DNA of 13,916 nt from an uncultured bacterium. GTDB lineage: Bacteria > Cyanobacteriota > Vampirovibrionia > Gastranaerophilales > Gastranaerophilaceae. Location of the stretch: positions 1 to 13,916 of the forward strand of contig URRM01000042.1 in the NCBI GenBank assembly GCA_900550295.1, read 5' to 3'. Below are positions 1-7,348 of this stretch, in pieces. The notes beneath the pieces were generated by a model, which was not told the DNA's origin, made no database searches, and was given only the letters and a program-made list of their open reading frames with translations. Made by a program: the position numbers and the translations under genes. Numbering within the stretch: the first letter of the stretch is position 1; each line of letters begins with the position of its first letter.

Positions 1-27
1 TCGGGTATTACCCGAGGCGCCTTTTTT
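1..27 (+). terminator. Rho-independent terminator of an upstream gene, left part cut off
   Basis: TCGGGT (1-6) and ACCCGA (10-15) form a perfect 6-bp stem with a 3-base loop. GGCGCC follows and then six T (22-27). The matching left arm for GGCGCC would lie just before base 1, so the full stem is probably about 12 bp. It ends a plus-strand transcript coming from the left and isolates nadK from it. Confidence 0.8.
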
Positions 28-36
28 ACTAATTAA

Positions 37-65
37 TTGAAAAATCCTATTTTACGTTGTAAAAT
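37..65 (+). promoter_or_regulatory. Sigma70-type promoter of nadK-recN
   Basis: TTGAAA (37-42, 5 of 6 to consensus), a 17-base spacer, then TAAAAT (60-65, 5 of 6). Transcription would start about seven bases after the -10, at or next to the A of the nadK ATG at 72. No Shine-Dalgarno sequence lies between the promoter and the ATG, so the transcript is predicted to be leaderless. The promoter follows directly on the terminator at 1-27, which supports a fresh transcription start here. Confidence 0.65.
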
Positions 66-71
66 AGTCAT

Positions 72-878
72 ATGGAATGTGTTAAAAATATCGCTGTAGT
101 ATTTAACAAGGGGGTAAAGAACCCTTATCCGGTGTTGCAAAAATTAGAGCAAAGTTTAATCGAAAAGGGTGCAAAGCCTGAGATTTTAGAGATTAATGAA
201 ATGAGATACGGCTTTGACTTTGTTTTTGCGGTTGGCGGTGATGGCACGATTCTTCATGTTTCAAAGTTTTATGCAATGTCAAAAACCCCTGTTTTGGGTG
301 TTAATTTAGGGCGTTTAGGGTATTTGTCACAAGTTAGTGTTGATAATATACAGATTGCTGTTGATAGAGTTTTAGAAAACGATTTTAATGTTGAAAAGCG
401 TTTGATGATTAAATCAGGTAGTCAATATGCTTTAAATGATTTTGTTGTAAAAGGCACTTGCGCAACTCGCTCATCACGTTTTGTTCTAAGCATTAATAAC
501 AAATTTGTATGCGATTATATAGCTGATGGATTGATAGTATCAACTCCGACAGGTTCTACAGCTTACGGACTTTCTGCAGGCGGGCCTGTAATTTATCCAA
601 TGTTAGATGCGTTAGTAATAGTTCCTATCTGTCCTCACACTTTGACTGCAAGACCTTTGGTTGTACCATCAAACGAGGTTATAAAAATTACAACTGCTGA
701 AGGCGAAAGTAACGAGTTTAACTTAATTGCAGATGGAGCTGATTCAATTGACGTTTCAAACGAAGTTTTAATTGAAAAAGCGGAACAAAAAGCATATTTG
801 GCATTATTGCAAGATGAAGAATTTTATTCTGTTTTACGTGACAAATTACATTGGGGGGTATCTCCAAGAAGCTTATGA
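72..878 (+). CDS. nadK: NAD kinase
   Basis: Cytosolic ATP- (or polyphosphate-) NAD kinase that phosphorylates NAD to NADP, setting the NADPH pool. The 268 residues are a normal length for the bacterial family. Visible hallmarks in order are GGDGT (55-59) in the N-terminal domain with the catalytic Asp57, GVNLGRLGYL (76-85), the ND pair (122-123), and the long conserved core around ADGLIVSTPTGSTAYGLSAGG (151-171), which binds NAD. The start at ATG 72 fits the family's N-terminus; no ribosome binding site precedes it, and the promoter position suggests leaderless translation. Its TGA stop (876-878) overlaps the recN ATG (875-877), so the two genes are translationally coupled. A nadK-recN pair is a common bacterial arrangement. 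Identity is secure from the motifs. Confidence 0.96.
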   Translation: MECVKNIAVVFNKGVKNPYPVLQKLEQSLIEKGAKPEILEINEMRYGFDFVFAVGGDGTILHVSKFYAMSKTPVLGVNLGRLGYLSQVSVDNIQIAVDRVLENDFNVEKRLMIKSGSQYALNDFVVKGTCATRSSRFVLSINNKFVCDYIADGLIVSTPTGSTAYGLSAGGPVIYPMLDALVIVPICPHTLTARPLVVPSNEVIKITTAEGESNEFNLIADGADSIDVSNEVLIEKAEQKAYLALLQDEEFYSVLRDKLHWGVSPRSL

Positions 879-2527
879 TTAAATCAATACACGTAAAAAA
901 TTATATTTTGATTGAAGATTTGACCGTAGATTTTGACAACGGTTTAAACGTTATAACCGGTGAAACAGGTGCAGGTAAAAGTATTTTAATTAATGCTATT
1001 GATATAGCTTTTGGTGCTAAACCTGCGAAAGATGTTATTAAAAAAGGTGCAGAAAAAGCTTTAATCGAGTTATTTATAAAGTCTGAAAATTCTAATTTAA
1101 AAGAGCTTTTTGACGAAAATGGCATTGATTACTTAGATGAAATAATTCTTTCAAGAGAAATAACTTCCACTTCTTCAAGGACTCGTGTAAACGGTACTTT
1201 AGTAAATCAAGAGTTTGTAAAATCTTTAAAAGAAATGTTATTGGATATTCATTCGCAACATCAAACTTACGCATTTTTGCAACCAAAATCTCACATTGTT
1301 CTTTTAGACAACTATGCTCGTGATTTATACGGTGAAGAGTTAAAAGAGTATAAACACCTTTACAAGGAGTATCAAGGGCTATTAAAAGACCTTGAAGTGG
1401 CTCAAAATTCAGCAAATGCAACAGAATCTCAATTGGATTTCTTAAAGTTTCAAATTAATGAAATTGAGCAAGCAAATATCGAAGATGTGAATGAGGAAGA
1501 AACTCTTCAAAACGAGTTGAGTGTGCTTGAAAATGCCGAAAAGTTACAAGAACTAACACAAGGCTCTTACTGGTCATTAAACGGTGATGAAGGCTCGTTG
1601 ATTGATGCGCTGTTACAAATTAAGGCGAACATTTCAAAAGCGGTTGATATGGATAGAGCATTAGAACCGGCAGAACAATCAATTATTGAAATTTCTGAAC
1701 TTACAAGAGATTTGTCTGCAACATTACGTGATTATTATCAATCAATTAACAGTGATACAGCACGTTTGAATGAGGTGCAAGAACGTTTATATTTGTTTGA
1801 CAAGTTAAAACGTAAATACGGGGCAACTTTAGAGGAAGTGCTTCAAACCTATGACAAGCTTTCTGATGAATTGAGTACAATTGAATTTTCATCAAAAAAT
1901 GTTGACGAGTTGCAAGAAAAAATTGATAAAATACTAATTAAGTTGAACAAATTAGCCAATGACATTTCGGCAAAACGTAAGGATTACGCTCAAGTCCTAT
2001 CATCGCTAATTGTAGACGAGTTAGAAAAATTAGAACTGGCAAAATCAAGGTTTGAAATTAGAATAACACCGAAAGAACTTTCTTCTGACGGCATTGACGA
2101 GGTTGAATTCTACATCTCAACAAACGTATCCCAAGATCTTTCTCCACTTGCAAAAACTGCATCAGGTGGTGAAATTTCAAGAGTTATGCTTGCAATAAAA
2201 ACAATTTTTGCAAAATCTGATGAGATTGACACTGTTATTTTTGATGAAATTGATACAGGTATCTCAGGCAAAGCCGCTCAAAGTGTTGCCGATGAAATTT
2301 CTGAACTTGCAAAATTCAGACAAATTATTGTAATTACCCATCAGGCTATAATTGCAGCAAAAGCTGATAAACATTTCTTAGTTTCTAAAGAACAAGGTGA
2401 AGAAACAGAGGTTACAATAAAAGCACTTAATGATGATGAAAAAGTTTTAGCAATTGCAAGTTTGGCATCAGGTGACAACTCAGACTCTTCAATTGATTTT
2501 GCGAAATCACTACTTTCTGCTAAGTAA
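875..2527 (+). CDS. recN: DNA repair protein RecN (SMC-like ATPase)
   Basis: Cytosolic SMC-like ATPase recruited to double-strand breaks, where it helps recombinational repair by holding DNA together. With the ATG at 875 it has 550 residues, typical of RecN. The N-terminal head has Walker A GETGAGKS (29-36) after the MIKSIHVKNY start. The middle (about 150-380) is Glu/Lys/Leu-rich and coiled-coil-like. The C-terminal head has the ABC signature SGGEISR (430-436), Walker B VIFDEIDTG (catalytic DE at 457-458) and the H-loop ITHQ (His489). An in-frame TTG at 851 would add eight residues, but the ATG at 875 gives the family's usual start and the ATGA junction with nadK. No terminator is evident immediately downstream. 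Confidence 0.96.
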   Translation: MIKSIHVKNYILIEDLTVDFDNGLNVITGETGAGKSILINAIDIAFGAKPAKDVIKKGAEKALIELFIKSENSNLKELFDENGIDYLDEIILSREITSTSSRTRVNGTLVNQEFVKSLKEMLLDIHSQHQTYAFLQPKSHIVLLDNYARDLYGEELKEYKHLYKEYQGLLKDLEVAQNSANATESQLDFLKFQINEIEQANIEDVNEEETLQNELSVLENAEKLQELTQGSYWSLNGDEGSLIDALLQIKANISKAVDMDRALEPAEQSIIEISELTRDLSATLRDYYQSINSDTARLNEVQERLYLFDKLKRKYGATLEEVLQTYDKLSDELSTIEFSSKNVDELQEKIDKILIKLNKLANDISAKRKDYAQVLSSLIVDELEKLELAKSRFEIRITPKELSSDGIDEVEFYISTNVSQDLSPLAKTASGGEISRVMLAIKTIFAKSDEIDTVIFDEIDTGISGKAAQSVADEISELAKFRQIIVITHQAIIAAKADKHFLVSKEQGEETEVTIKALNDDEKVLAIASLASGDNSDSSIDFAKSLLSAK

Positions 2528-2549
2528 ATCTTAGACTTTATAGGGATGT

Positions 2550-2579
2550 TTTACGACTCAAAAACGGATATTCTATAAT
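2550..2579 (+). promoter_or_regulatory. Candidate promoter of the small cysteine protein gene
   Basis: TATAAT (2574-2579) is a perfect -10. The -35 is weak: TTTACG at 2550-2555 with an 18-base spacer. The predicted start near 2586 leaves a leader of roughly 15 bases before the ATG at 2601, with no evident Shine-Dalgarno sequence. Confidence 0.4.
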
Positions 2580-2600
2580 TATAGTCTAGTATTGGTGTCT

Positions 2601-2864
2601 ATGAAATATATATTTATAATCGCAACTGTTTGTTTAATGTTTTTCTTCATCTCTTGGTTATTTCCTCCGAAGCCACTGTGTAACGGTAGCGGAGTCGTAA
2701 CCGGTGGAGCATGTTCTCTTGAAGATTTAGGTTACATAAAAACTAAAAGGCTAAATGATACAGAATTTAATCAAGAAAAAATGTACTACAAAAATTTTCT
2801 TCCACTCTCAAAAAATTCCTCAACTCTTAAATTCTCACTCTGTGAAATTGGTAATTGTCAGTAA
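2601..2864 (+). CDS. Small membrane-anchored cysteine protein, function unknown
   Basis: I do not recognise this 87-residue protein. It opens with MKYIFIIATVCLMFFFISW (1-19), a single hydrophobic segment that should be an uncleaved anchor or signal sequence, followed by PPKP. Four cysteines lie after the membrane segment, at 27, 38, 81 and 86, which would permit two disulfides outside the membrane. There is no proper lipobox. The middle is polar with several Lys, Asn and Ser. In-frame TTG (2592) and GTG (2595) codons lie upstream, but the ATG is the more natural start. It stands alone after recN with its own -10 box and ends at the convergent terminator 2881-2907. Because it is short and unrecognised, it is less certain to be a gene than its neighbours. 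Confidence 0.6.
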   Translation: MKYIFIIATVCLMFFFISWLFPPKPLCNGSGVVTGGACSLEDLGYIKTKRLNDTEFNQEKMYYKNFLPLSKNSSTLKFSLCEIGNCQ

Positions 2865-2874
2865 AATTATGCGT

Positions 2875-2907
2875 AAAAAGGGGCGGTTATGCTTTGCATA
2901 ACCGCCC
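2875..2907 (-). terminator. Rho-independent terminator of the HEAT-like gene, possibly bidirectional
   Basis: GGGCGGTTATGC (2881-2892) and GCATAACCGCCC (2896-2907) form a perfect 12-bp stem with a 3-base loop. Read on the minus strand, CTTTTT follows (2880-2875), giving a strong terminator 17 bases after the stop codon of the gene at 2924-3850. On the plus strand the stem is followed only by TGTT, so it would end the small cysteine gene less efficiently. Confidence 0.85.
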
Positions 2908-2923
2908 TGTTAAAATCTATTAA

Positions 2924-3850
2924 TTACGCCATTGCGTTTAGCTGTTTTGTTGCTTGAGCCTTAACCTTTGCATCTTGGTCATTTGCTGCTTCTTTTAACA
3001 ATGGAGCTAAGTCCTTTTTGTATTCAGGTCTTGTCATATAACCGATTGAAGCAACAGCAGCTTCTCTAACGTTTGCGTTTTTGTTTGTTTTTAATTCGTT
3101 TACAATTCCGGCCATACCGATTAAGTCATCAGCTGGAACTGTTGTTTTAGCTAAATCCTTTACACCATCAGCATAAAGTTTTTGTAATGTAGCTGTTGTG
3201 AACATTGCATATTCCTTGTTTCTTTCTGCAAGTTCTTTATCTTTACCTTCTAATTTAGAAGTGTCTTTACCCATAATATCAAGTAAGTTATCAACAACCT
3301 TGTTATCTAAAAGTTCTTCTGCTTTATCCGGAGCATACATTGCAACTTCTGAGATTGCTTCCATTGCATCAGCTTGTTCTTCATAATCGGGGCTTGTTAA
3401 TATGCTTACTAAACCATTCAAATCAATACCAGGTTTCATTGTTTCAGGTTTTACAATTTCCGGACGTTTTGGAGTTGCTTTTGTTTCTTTTGTATCTTCT
3501 GCTTTTGCTACTTCTACCGCTTTTGTTTGAACTACAGGAGCAGGTTGAACTGCAGCTTGTGCAGCTAAGGCTTGAGCCATAGTTGTTTCTTGTTTTTTAT
3601 CTTCAACTTCTTTTTCTGCAACCTTTTCTTCTGCTTTTTTAGGTTCATAAACAGAAGCTTTTGGCATATCATAAACTGAAGTTTTTGCTTCTTCTTTAGG
3701 TGCTTGTTTCTTTGCTTCTTCTTGCTCTACTTTAACTTGAGGTTGAAAACCATTTGGGGTTATTTCAATCTTAATGGTTGTTGGTTGCATTGGCATCATT
3801 GGAACCATTGTATATGGTTGAATCATAGGATTCATCATATTAGGATACAT
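2924..3850 (-). CDS. HEAT-like repeat protein with Met/Pro-rich N-terminus and charged linker
   Basis: I cannot name this 308-residue protein. Residues 1-24 are very rich in Met and Pro (MYPNMMNPM, MVPMMPMQP). A short strand-like stretch (25-41) is followed by a long, probably disordered Lys/Glu/Ala/Pro linker to about residue 141, which includes a tandem TSVYDMPK/ASVYEPKK. From about 143 to the end the protein is helical and repeated, with HEAT/ARM-like phrases such as NVREAAVASIGYM and DAKVKAQATKQLN. Such repeats usually form a scaffold that binds other proteins. There is no signal peptide or membrane segment, so it is probably cytosolic. The ATG at 3850 is chosen over a GTG 21 bases upstream because AAAGGA lies about seven bases before it. 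A strong terminator follows the gene. The scaffold role is inference. Confidence 0.85.
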   Translation of the reverse strand: MYPNMMNPMIQPYTMVPMMPMQPTTIKIEITPNGFQPQVKVEQEEAKKQAPKEEAKTSVYDMPKASVYEPKKAEEKVAEKEVEDKKQETTMAQALAAQAAVQPAPVVQTKAVEVAKAEDTKETKATPKRPEIVKPETMKPGIDLNGLVSILTSPDYEEQADAMEAISEVAMYAPDKAEELLDNKVVDNLLDIMGKDTSKLEGKDKELAERNKEYAMFTTATLQKLYADGVKDLAKTTVPADDLIGMAGIVNELKTNKNANVREAAVASIGYMTRPEYKKDLAPLLKEAANDQDAKVKAQATKQLNAMA

Positions 3851-3898
3851 GAATTTCCTTTCTAAACACACTACCTTGTAACTATATAAAGTCTACAA

Positions 3899-3936
3899 AT
3901 TATAAAAATTGCTAGTATTTCTGGAACTCATGAGTT
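3899..3936 (-). promoter_or_regulatory. Candidate promoter region of the HEAT-like gene with a 12-bp palindrome
   Basis: On the minus strand TATAAT (3904-3899) is a perfect -10 about 50 bases before the start codon. No good -35 is visible at the usual spacing. The perfect palindrome AACTCATGAGTT (3925-3936) lies at the place where the -35 would be, so a DNA-binding protein could act there. It has no loop and no following minus-strand T-run, so it is not a terminator. Confidence 0.35.
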
Positions 3937-3961
3937 TTTTGTAACATTATTTTACAATTAA

Positions 3962-4597
3962 TTATTCATCTTCATTATGCGTATTGATTGCTTTTGCAAT
4001 ATTAATAACTTCTAGTCCTCCAAAGTCAAATAGTTTCTTTATATTTGTCGGATTATTTGCTCTTTCGCGCATAATTAGTGCGCCTACGATAGCCTCTAAT
4101 TGGCTCATTGGCATCATATTTGACGGAATATCTTCCAATTGGTATTCAATCTTTAATGCGTTTTGCAAAAATTTGCAATCTGCAGGTGTTCTTTCTTTAA
4201 AATAAGAACTTAAATTCATGTCCTGACGTGTAATATATAGCTCAAATCTGCTAATATCAATACCTTGCTCATTTTTTAAGGTTCTATAATATTCACAACC
4301 TCTGTTTGAATATCTTTGTGTCCAGTTTTCTCTATTTAAAAAGTGTTCGTTACTTTGAACCATTTGATAAGGTTTAGATAAGATTCTCCATTTGCCTTCC
4401 AGCATTGAGTTGTCCCAAGGGAGAGAAATGCATATGTGCGATTGTTTTAATGAAGAATAATTATCTAAAAAGAATTGAATATCTTTCATTGAATACAATT
4501 TATCAACAAGAATTATCTTGCCGAAAGAGTCCATTACAGCAACTCCCGTATCAATTGTTGAGGCTGGCGCCATTGATATTCCTACGTAATATTCCAT
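3962..4597 (-). CDS. Putative RNase H-like fold protein (resembles DUF429), degenerate active site
   Basis: The 211-residue product reads like a diverged RNase H-fold protein of the DUF429 type. It has an opening strand YYVGISMAP (3-11), then TGVAVMD and a second strand GKIILVDKLYS, a buried HICISLPWDN stretch (54-63), and near the end the helix SQLEAIVGALIM. Family members usually have Asp in the first strand (GID) and in the IDAPL-like stretch. Here these are Ser (GIS) and Ser (ISLPWD), so nuclease activity is doubtful. The ATG lies two bases after the motB stop (TAAttATG), so it should be co-translated with motA-motB. There is no signal peptide and it is probably cytosolic. The family link rests on pattern recognition only. 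A flagellar role is inferred only from position. Confidence 0.75.
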   Translation of the reverse strand: MEYYVGISMAPASTIDTGVAVMDSFGKIILVDKLYSMKDIQFFLDNYSSLKQSHICISLPWDNSMLEGKWRILSKPYQMVQSNEHFLNRENWTQRYSNRGCEYYRTLKNEQGIDISRFELYITRQDMNLSSYFKERTPADCKFLQNALKIEYQLEDIPSNMMPMSQLEAIVGALIMRERANNPTNIKKLFDFGGLEVINIAKAINTHNEDE

Positions 4598-4599
4598 AA

Positions 4600-5730
4600 T
4601 TATTGTCCAACTACATCAAATTGTTTGTTGATGTCTTTTTGTAAAATTTTATCGTGTTTTGCATCTTTAATCCAAGCTTCATCATCGTTTTTAGACGATT
4701 TTGTTATGTTTGAAGTTTGTTCATATAAAGATCTATTTTTTATTGATAAAGATTTTTTTGTAGTATCTTCTTCTGCTTGTTTAGGTTGGGTTAATGTTGT
4801 TGCGCTTGATTCAATTTGTGTAACTTCATCTTCTACACTTGTTGTTTGCAAGTTTTCAAATGCCTTTGAACCATTCTTAACTCTTTGAATTGTTGCCATA
4901 CGTTCAGCTTGGAACGCTTCTTGTTCTTTCTTAGGTTGCTTCATTACTGAGTTTGAAGCATGTTCAAATGTTTTGAATTTGTTTTTTAACACCAAAATCT
5001 CAACACGTCTGTTTTTAGCTCTGTTTTCAGATGTTTTGTTGTCTACTACAGGGCGTGTATCGCCATAACCAACTGCAGTAAATACGTTTGGCATAAATTT
5101 AAAACGTGTAATTAAATAACGAATGATACTGCTTGAACGTGCAGCTGATAATTCCCAGTTTGAAGGGAACATAAAAGTGTTGATTGGTTGACTATCTGTG
5201 TGACCTTCAACTCTTACATAGTGTAAAGCGAATTTTTCACCAATTAACACGCCAACATTATCAAGTGTTTTTAAGGCTTTATCGTTCAATGTTGCAGAAC
5301 CTGAGTAGAATAATAGGTCGTTTTTCATTGTGATTAAAAGACCTTTATCTGTAATTTGAGCATCTACGCCTTCTAAATCACCATTTTTAGACATTTGTTC
5401 AATAGATTCTTTAATATCTTCAAATGATTGTTCTTCGTATTTTTGACTTATGTATTCTAACATTAATGGCGCAATCGTGCTATCTGCAGCGCTAGCCTCT
5501 AATATTGAAGCTCCTTTTGAATCTAAAATAGAGTCTGAACCCTCTAAGACACTCGGAGCATTAAATGCTTTTCTTATACTGTCTTCTAATGATGCAAATT
5601 CTGTTAAATCAATTTGAGAAAGAGCATATAGCACAACGAAGGTTGCGAATAACAGCGTGATGAAGTCCCCGTAAGAAACGAGCCATCTCTCTAGATTTTC
5701 ATGATCTTCTGCTTTTTTCTTCTTTGCCAT
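4600..5730 (-). CDS. motB: Flagellar motor stator protein MotB with long C-terminal tail
   Basis: MotB forms the stator with MotA: it anchors to peptidoglycan and carries the ion-binding aspartate that powers rotation. The lysine-rich N-terminus leads into one membrane segment with the typical SYGDFITLLFATFVVLY phrase (19-35); Asp22 corresponds to the ion-carrying Asp32 of E. coli MotB. Residues 45-125 are the plug/linker. An OmpA-like peptidoglycan-binding domain follows (about 130-250) with VEGHTDS (174-180), NWELSAARS (191-199) and the NRRVEILV end (240-247). A further 126 residues (251-376), charged and low in complexity, have no counterpart in a typical MotB of about 310 residues. The ATG lies two bases after the motA stop. 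Whether protons or sodium drive it cannot be told from this sequence. Confidence 0.94.
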   Translation of the reverse strand: MAKKKKAEDHENLERWLVSYGDFITLLFATFVVLYALSQIDLTEFASLEDSIRKAFNAPSVLEGSDSILDSKGASILEASAADSTIAPLMLEYISQKYEEQSFEDIKESIEQMSKNGDLEGVDAQITDKGLLITMKNDLLFYSGSATLNDKALKTLDNVGVLIGEKFALHYVRVEGHTDSQPINTFMFPSNWELSAARSSSIIRYLITRFKFMPNVFTAVGYGDTRPVVDNKTSENRAKNRRVEILVLKNKFKTFEHASNSVMKQPKKEQEAFQAERMATIQRVKNGSKAFENLQTTSVEDEVTQIESSATTLTQPKQAEEDTTKKSLSIKNRSLYEQTSNITKSSKNDDEAWIKDAKHDKILQKDINKQFDVVGQ

Positions 5731-5732
5731 TA

Positions 5733-6503
5733 TTATTCTTCATCTTCCTCAATGCTAGATCTATCAATGATATAAGCTTGCAATTTTCTTTCGATTAATG
5801 CAGGTGATTCACCTGCTTGAATAGCTAAAACACCTTCAACCATAATTTCTTTGCCTAAGAAAACTTTTGCATAGTTTAACTTAATACGTGTGCCTAAAGG
5901 AATTAGTAATAAGTTTGCCGCAAACAAACCGTAAATTGTAGCAACGAACGCTACGGCAATACCGGCACCTAAAGCTGATGGATCAGAAAGGTTTTGCATT
6001 ACTTGGATTAAACCCATAACGGCACCAATGATACCTAATGTTGGAGAGTAGCCACCAGCAGATTCAAAAACTTTTGCACCGGTGTGAACTTCTTCTTCTT
6101 GTTGAGCAATTTGGTTTTCCATCATTGCTTGAACCAAAGTTGGATCAGCACCATCGGCAACAGCTTCCAAGCCCATTGTTAAAACGACATCAGATGCATC
6201 TTTTGCTTCTCTTTCTAAGCAAATAACGCCTTCTTTTCTAGCTTTTTGAGCAAATTTAACGATTTCTGCAATCAAAACATTCAAATCTACATTTGGAGGT
6301 ACAAAAGCATCTTTAATAAGAGATATAGCTTTTTTCAAAACTCTTGGCGGAAAACTTAGTACAACGGCACCGGCAGTACCACCGAATACGATGAATGCGG
6401 CTGTCAATTGTAATAACTGTCCTAAATTACCACCTTCAAGTGCTTGACCTGTAAGGATGAATGTTATACCTAGAAATAATCCTACTACTGCAAAAATATC
6501 CAT
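5733..6503 (-). CDS. motA: Flagellar motor stator protein MotA
   Basis: Inner-membrane stator subunit that surrounds MotB, conducts ions and pushes on the rotor protein FliG. The 256 residues show four membrane segments: about 2-20, 33-52, 153-172 and 180-203. The cytoplasmic loop carries ARKEGVICLE (88-97), whose Arg89 and Glu97 match the FliG-contacting Arg90 and Glu98 of E. coli. SPTLGIIGAVMGL (153-165) contains Pro154, equivalent to Pro173 of E. coli. The N-terminal GQALEGGNLGQLLQ phrase is a common non-enteric MotA type. The start at 6503 is supported by GGAG about eight bases upstream. It heads a tight motA-motB-RNase H-like unit and lies 83 bases downstream of map, with no terminator between them. 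Confidence 0.95.
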   Translation of the reverse strand: MDIFAVVGLFLGITFILTGQALEGGNLGQLLQLTAAFIVFGGTAGAVVLSFPPRVLKKAISLIKDAFVPPNVDLNVLIAEIVKFAQKARKEGVICLEREAKDASDVVLTMGLEAVADGADPTLVQAMMENQIAQQEEEVHTGAKVFESAGGYSPTLGIIGAVMGLIQVMQNLSDPSALGAGIAVAFVATIYGLFAANLLLIPLGTRIKLNYAKVFLGKEIMVEGVLAIQAGESPALIERKLQAYIIDRSSIEEDEE

Positions 6504-6533
6504 GTTTCACTCCATATTGTTCTTTTTACTTAT

Positions 6534-6575
6534 TAAACTATATTTTCACATGTTACAAATCATGCAAATAGTTTA
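6534..6575 (-). promoter_or_regulatory. Weak candidate promoter and spaced inverted repeat before motA
   Basis: TAAACTAT (6534-6541) and ATAGTTTA (6568-6575) are 8-bp inverted repeats 26 bases apart. Between them, on the minus strand, TTGCAT (6567-6562) and TATAGT (6542-6537) could serve as -35 and -10, although the 19-base spacer is long. No sigma28-type GCCGATAA box is visible. motA may instead be transcribed from further upstream through map. Confidence 0.25.
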
Positions 6576-6586
6576 TTTTCGTAAGA

Positions 6587-7348
6587 TTAAAGGAACTCTT
6601 CACGAATAATTGTCATTAATTCAGGTTCACCGTCAGTTGCAAGAACAGTGTGTTCAAAGTGCGCAGACGGTTTTTTATCTGCAGTTTGAACTGTCCATTC
6701 ATCAGGAAGTTGAATAACTTCATCACAACCAAGATTAAGCATTGGTTCAATTGCAATAACCATGCCGGATTTAATTAAAGTTTTATCACCAACACTGTAA
6801 TTATATAGGAATGGATCTTCGTGCATAACGTGTCCTACTCCGTGACCGCCGTATTGGCGAACGATACCTAATTTTTCTCTATTTGCAACAGCTTCAACTG
6901 CTGATGAAATATCATCAAGAACATTTCCTGCTCTCATTTGAGCAATACCTGCAAATAGTGATTCTTCAGTGAATTTTAACAAATTTTCGATTTCAGGTGC
7001 AATTTCACCTACAGGGTATGTCCAAGCACTATCGCCAACCATACCACCGTAAGTTGCGCCGACATCAACACTGATAATGTCGCCTTCTTTTAGAATGACA
7101 TCTTTTGACGGAATTCCATGAACGACATTTTCGTTAATTGATGTACAAATACTTGCCGGAAAACCGTTGTAGCCAAGGAATGTAGGAATAGCCTTGTTTG
7201 CATGAATAACTTCCATGGCGATATCATCAAGGTCTTTAGTAGACATTCCGGCCTTAATATTTTCCTTCATAGCTTTATGCACGAGGGCAACAATATGCCC
7301 TGCGTGCTTCATTCTTTTTATTTCATCTCTTGATTTTCTATTAATCAT
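6587..7348 (-). CDS. map: Type I methionine aminopeptidase
   Basis: Dinuclear metal enzyme that removes the initiator methionine from new proteins in the cytosol. The 253-residue length matches the short bacterial type I form, with no zinc-finger extension. All metal ligands and catalytic residues are visible: His77 (NENVVHG), Asp95 (SVDVGA), Asp106 (GDSAWTY), His169 (GGHGVGH), Glu201 (IAIEPM) and Glu232 (HFEHTVL). Each is offset by two or three residues from E. coli Map. Its ATG overlaps the end of adk by eight bases, so it is coupled to adk. adk-map adjacency is ancestral in the secY-adk-map ribosomal cluster of many bacteria, but here the pair follows gyrB and precedes motA. Confidence 0.96.
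   Translation of the reverse strand: MINRKSRDEIKRMKHAGHIVALVHKAMKENIKAGMSTKDLDDIAMEVIHANKAIPTFLGYNGFPASICTSINENVVHGIPSKDVILKEGDIISVDVGATYGGMVGDSAWTYPVGEIAPEIENLLKFTEESLFAGIAQMRAGNVLDDISSAVEAVANREKLGIVRQYGGHGVGHVMHEDPFLYNYSVGDKTLIKSGMVIAIEPMLNLGCDEVIQLPDEWTVQTADKKPSAHFEHTVLATDGEPELMTIIREEFL

Noticed and set aside
3198..3582. Plus-strand open frames of 62 and 80 codons opposite the HEAT-like gene
   Set aside because: They are antisense shadows rich in Leu and Ser from the Lys/Glu/Ala codons of the real gene, with no ribosome binding site or recognisable domain.
3939..3957. Inverted repeat TTGTAA-7-TTACAA after the RNase H-like gene as its terminator
   Set aside because: Only six AT-rich pairs, and on the minus strand it is followed by A rather than T residues.
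6504..6586. Sigma28-type flagellar promoter before motA
   Set aside because: No GCCGATAA-like -10 or TAAA-like -35 at the right spacing could be found.
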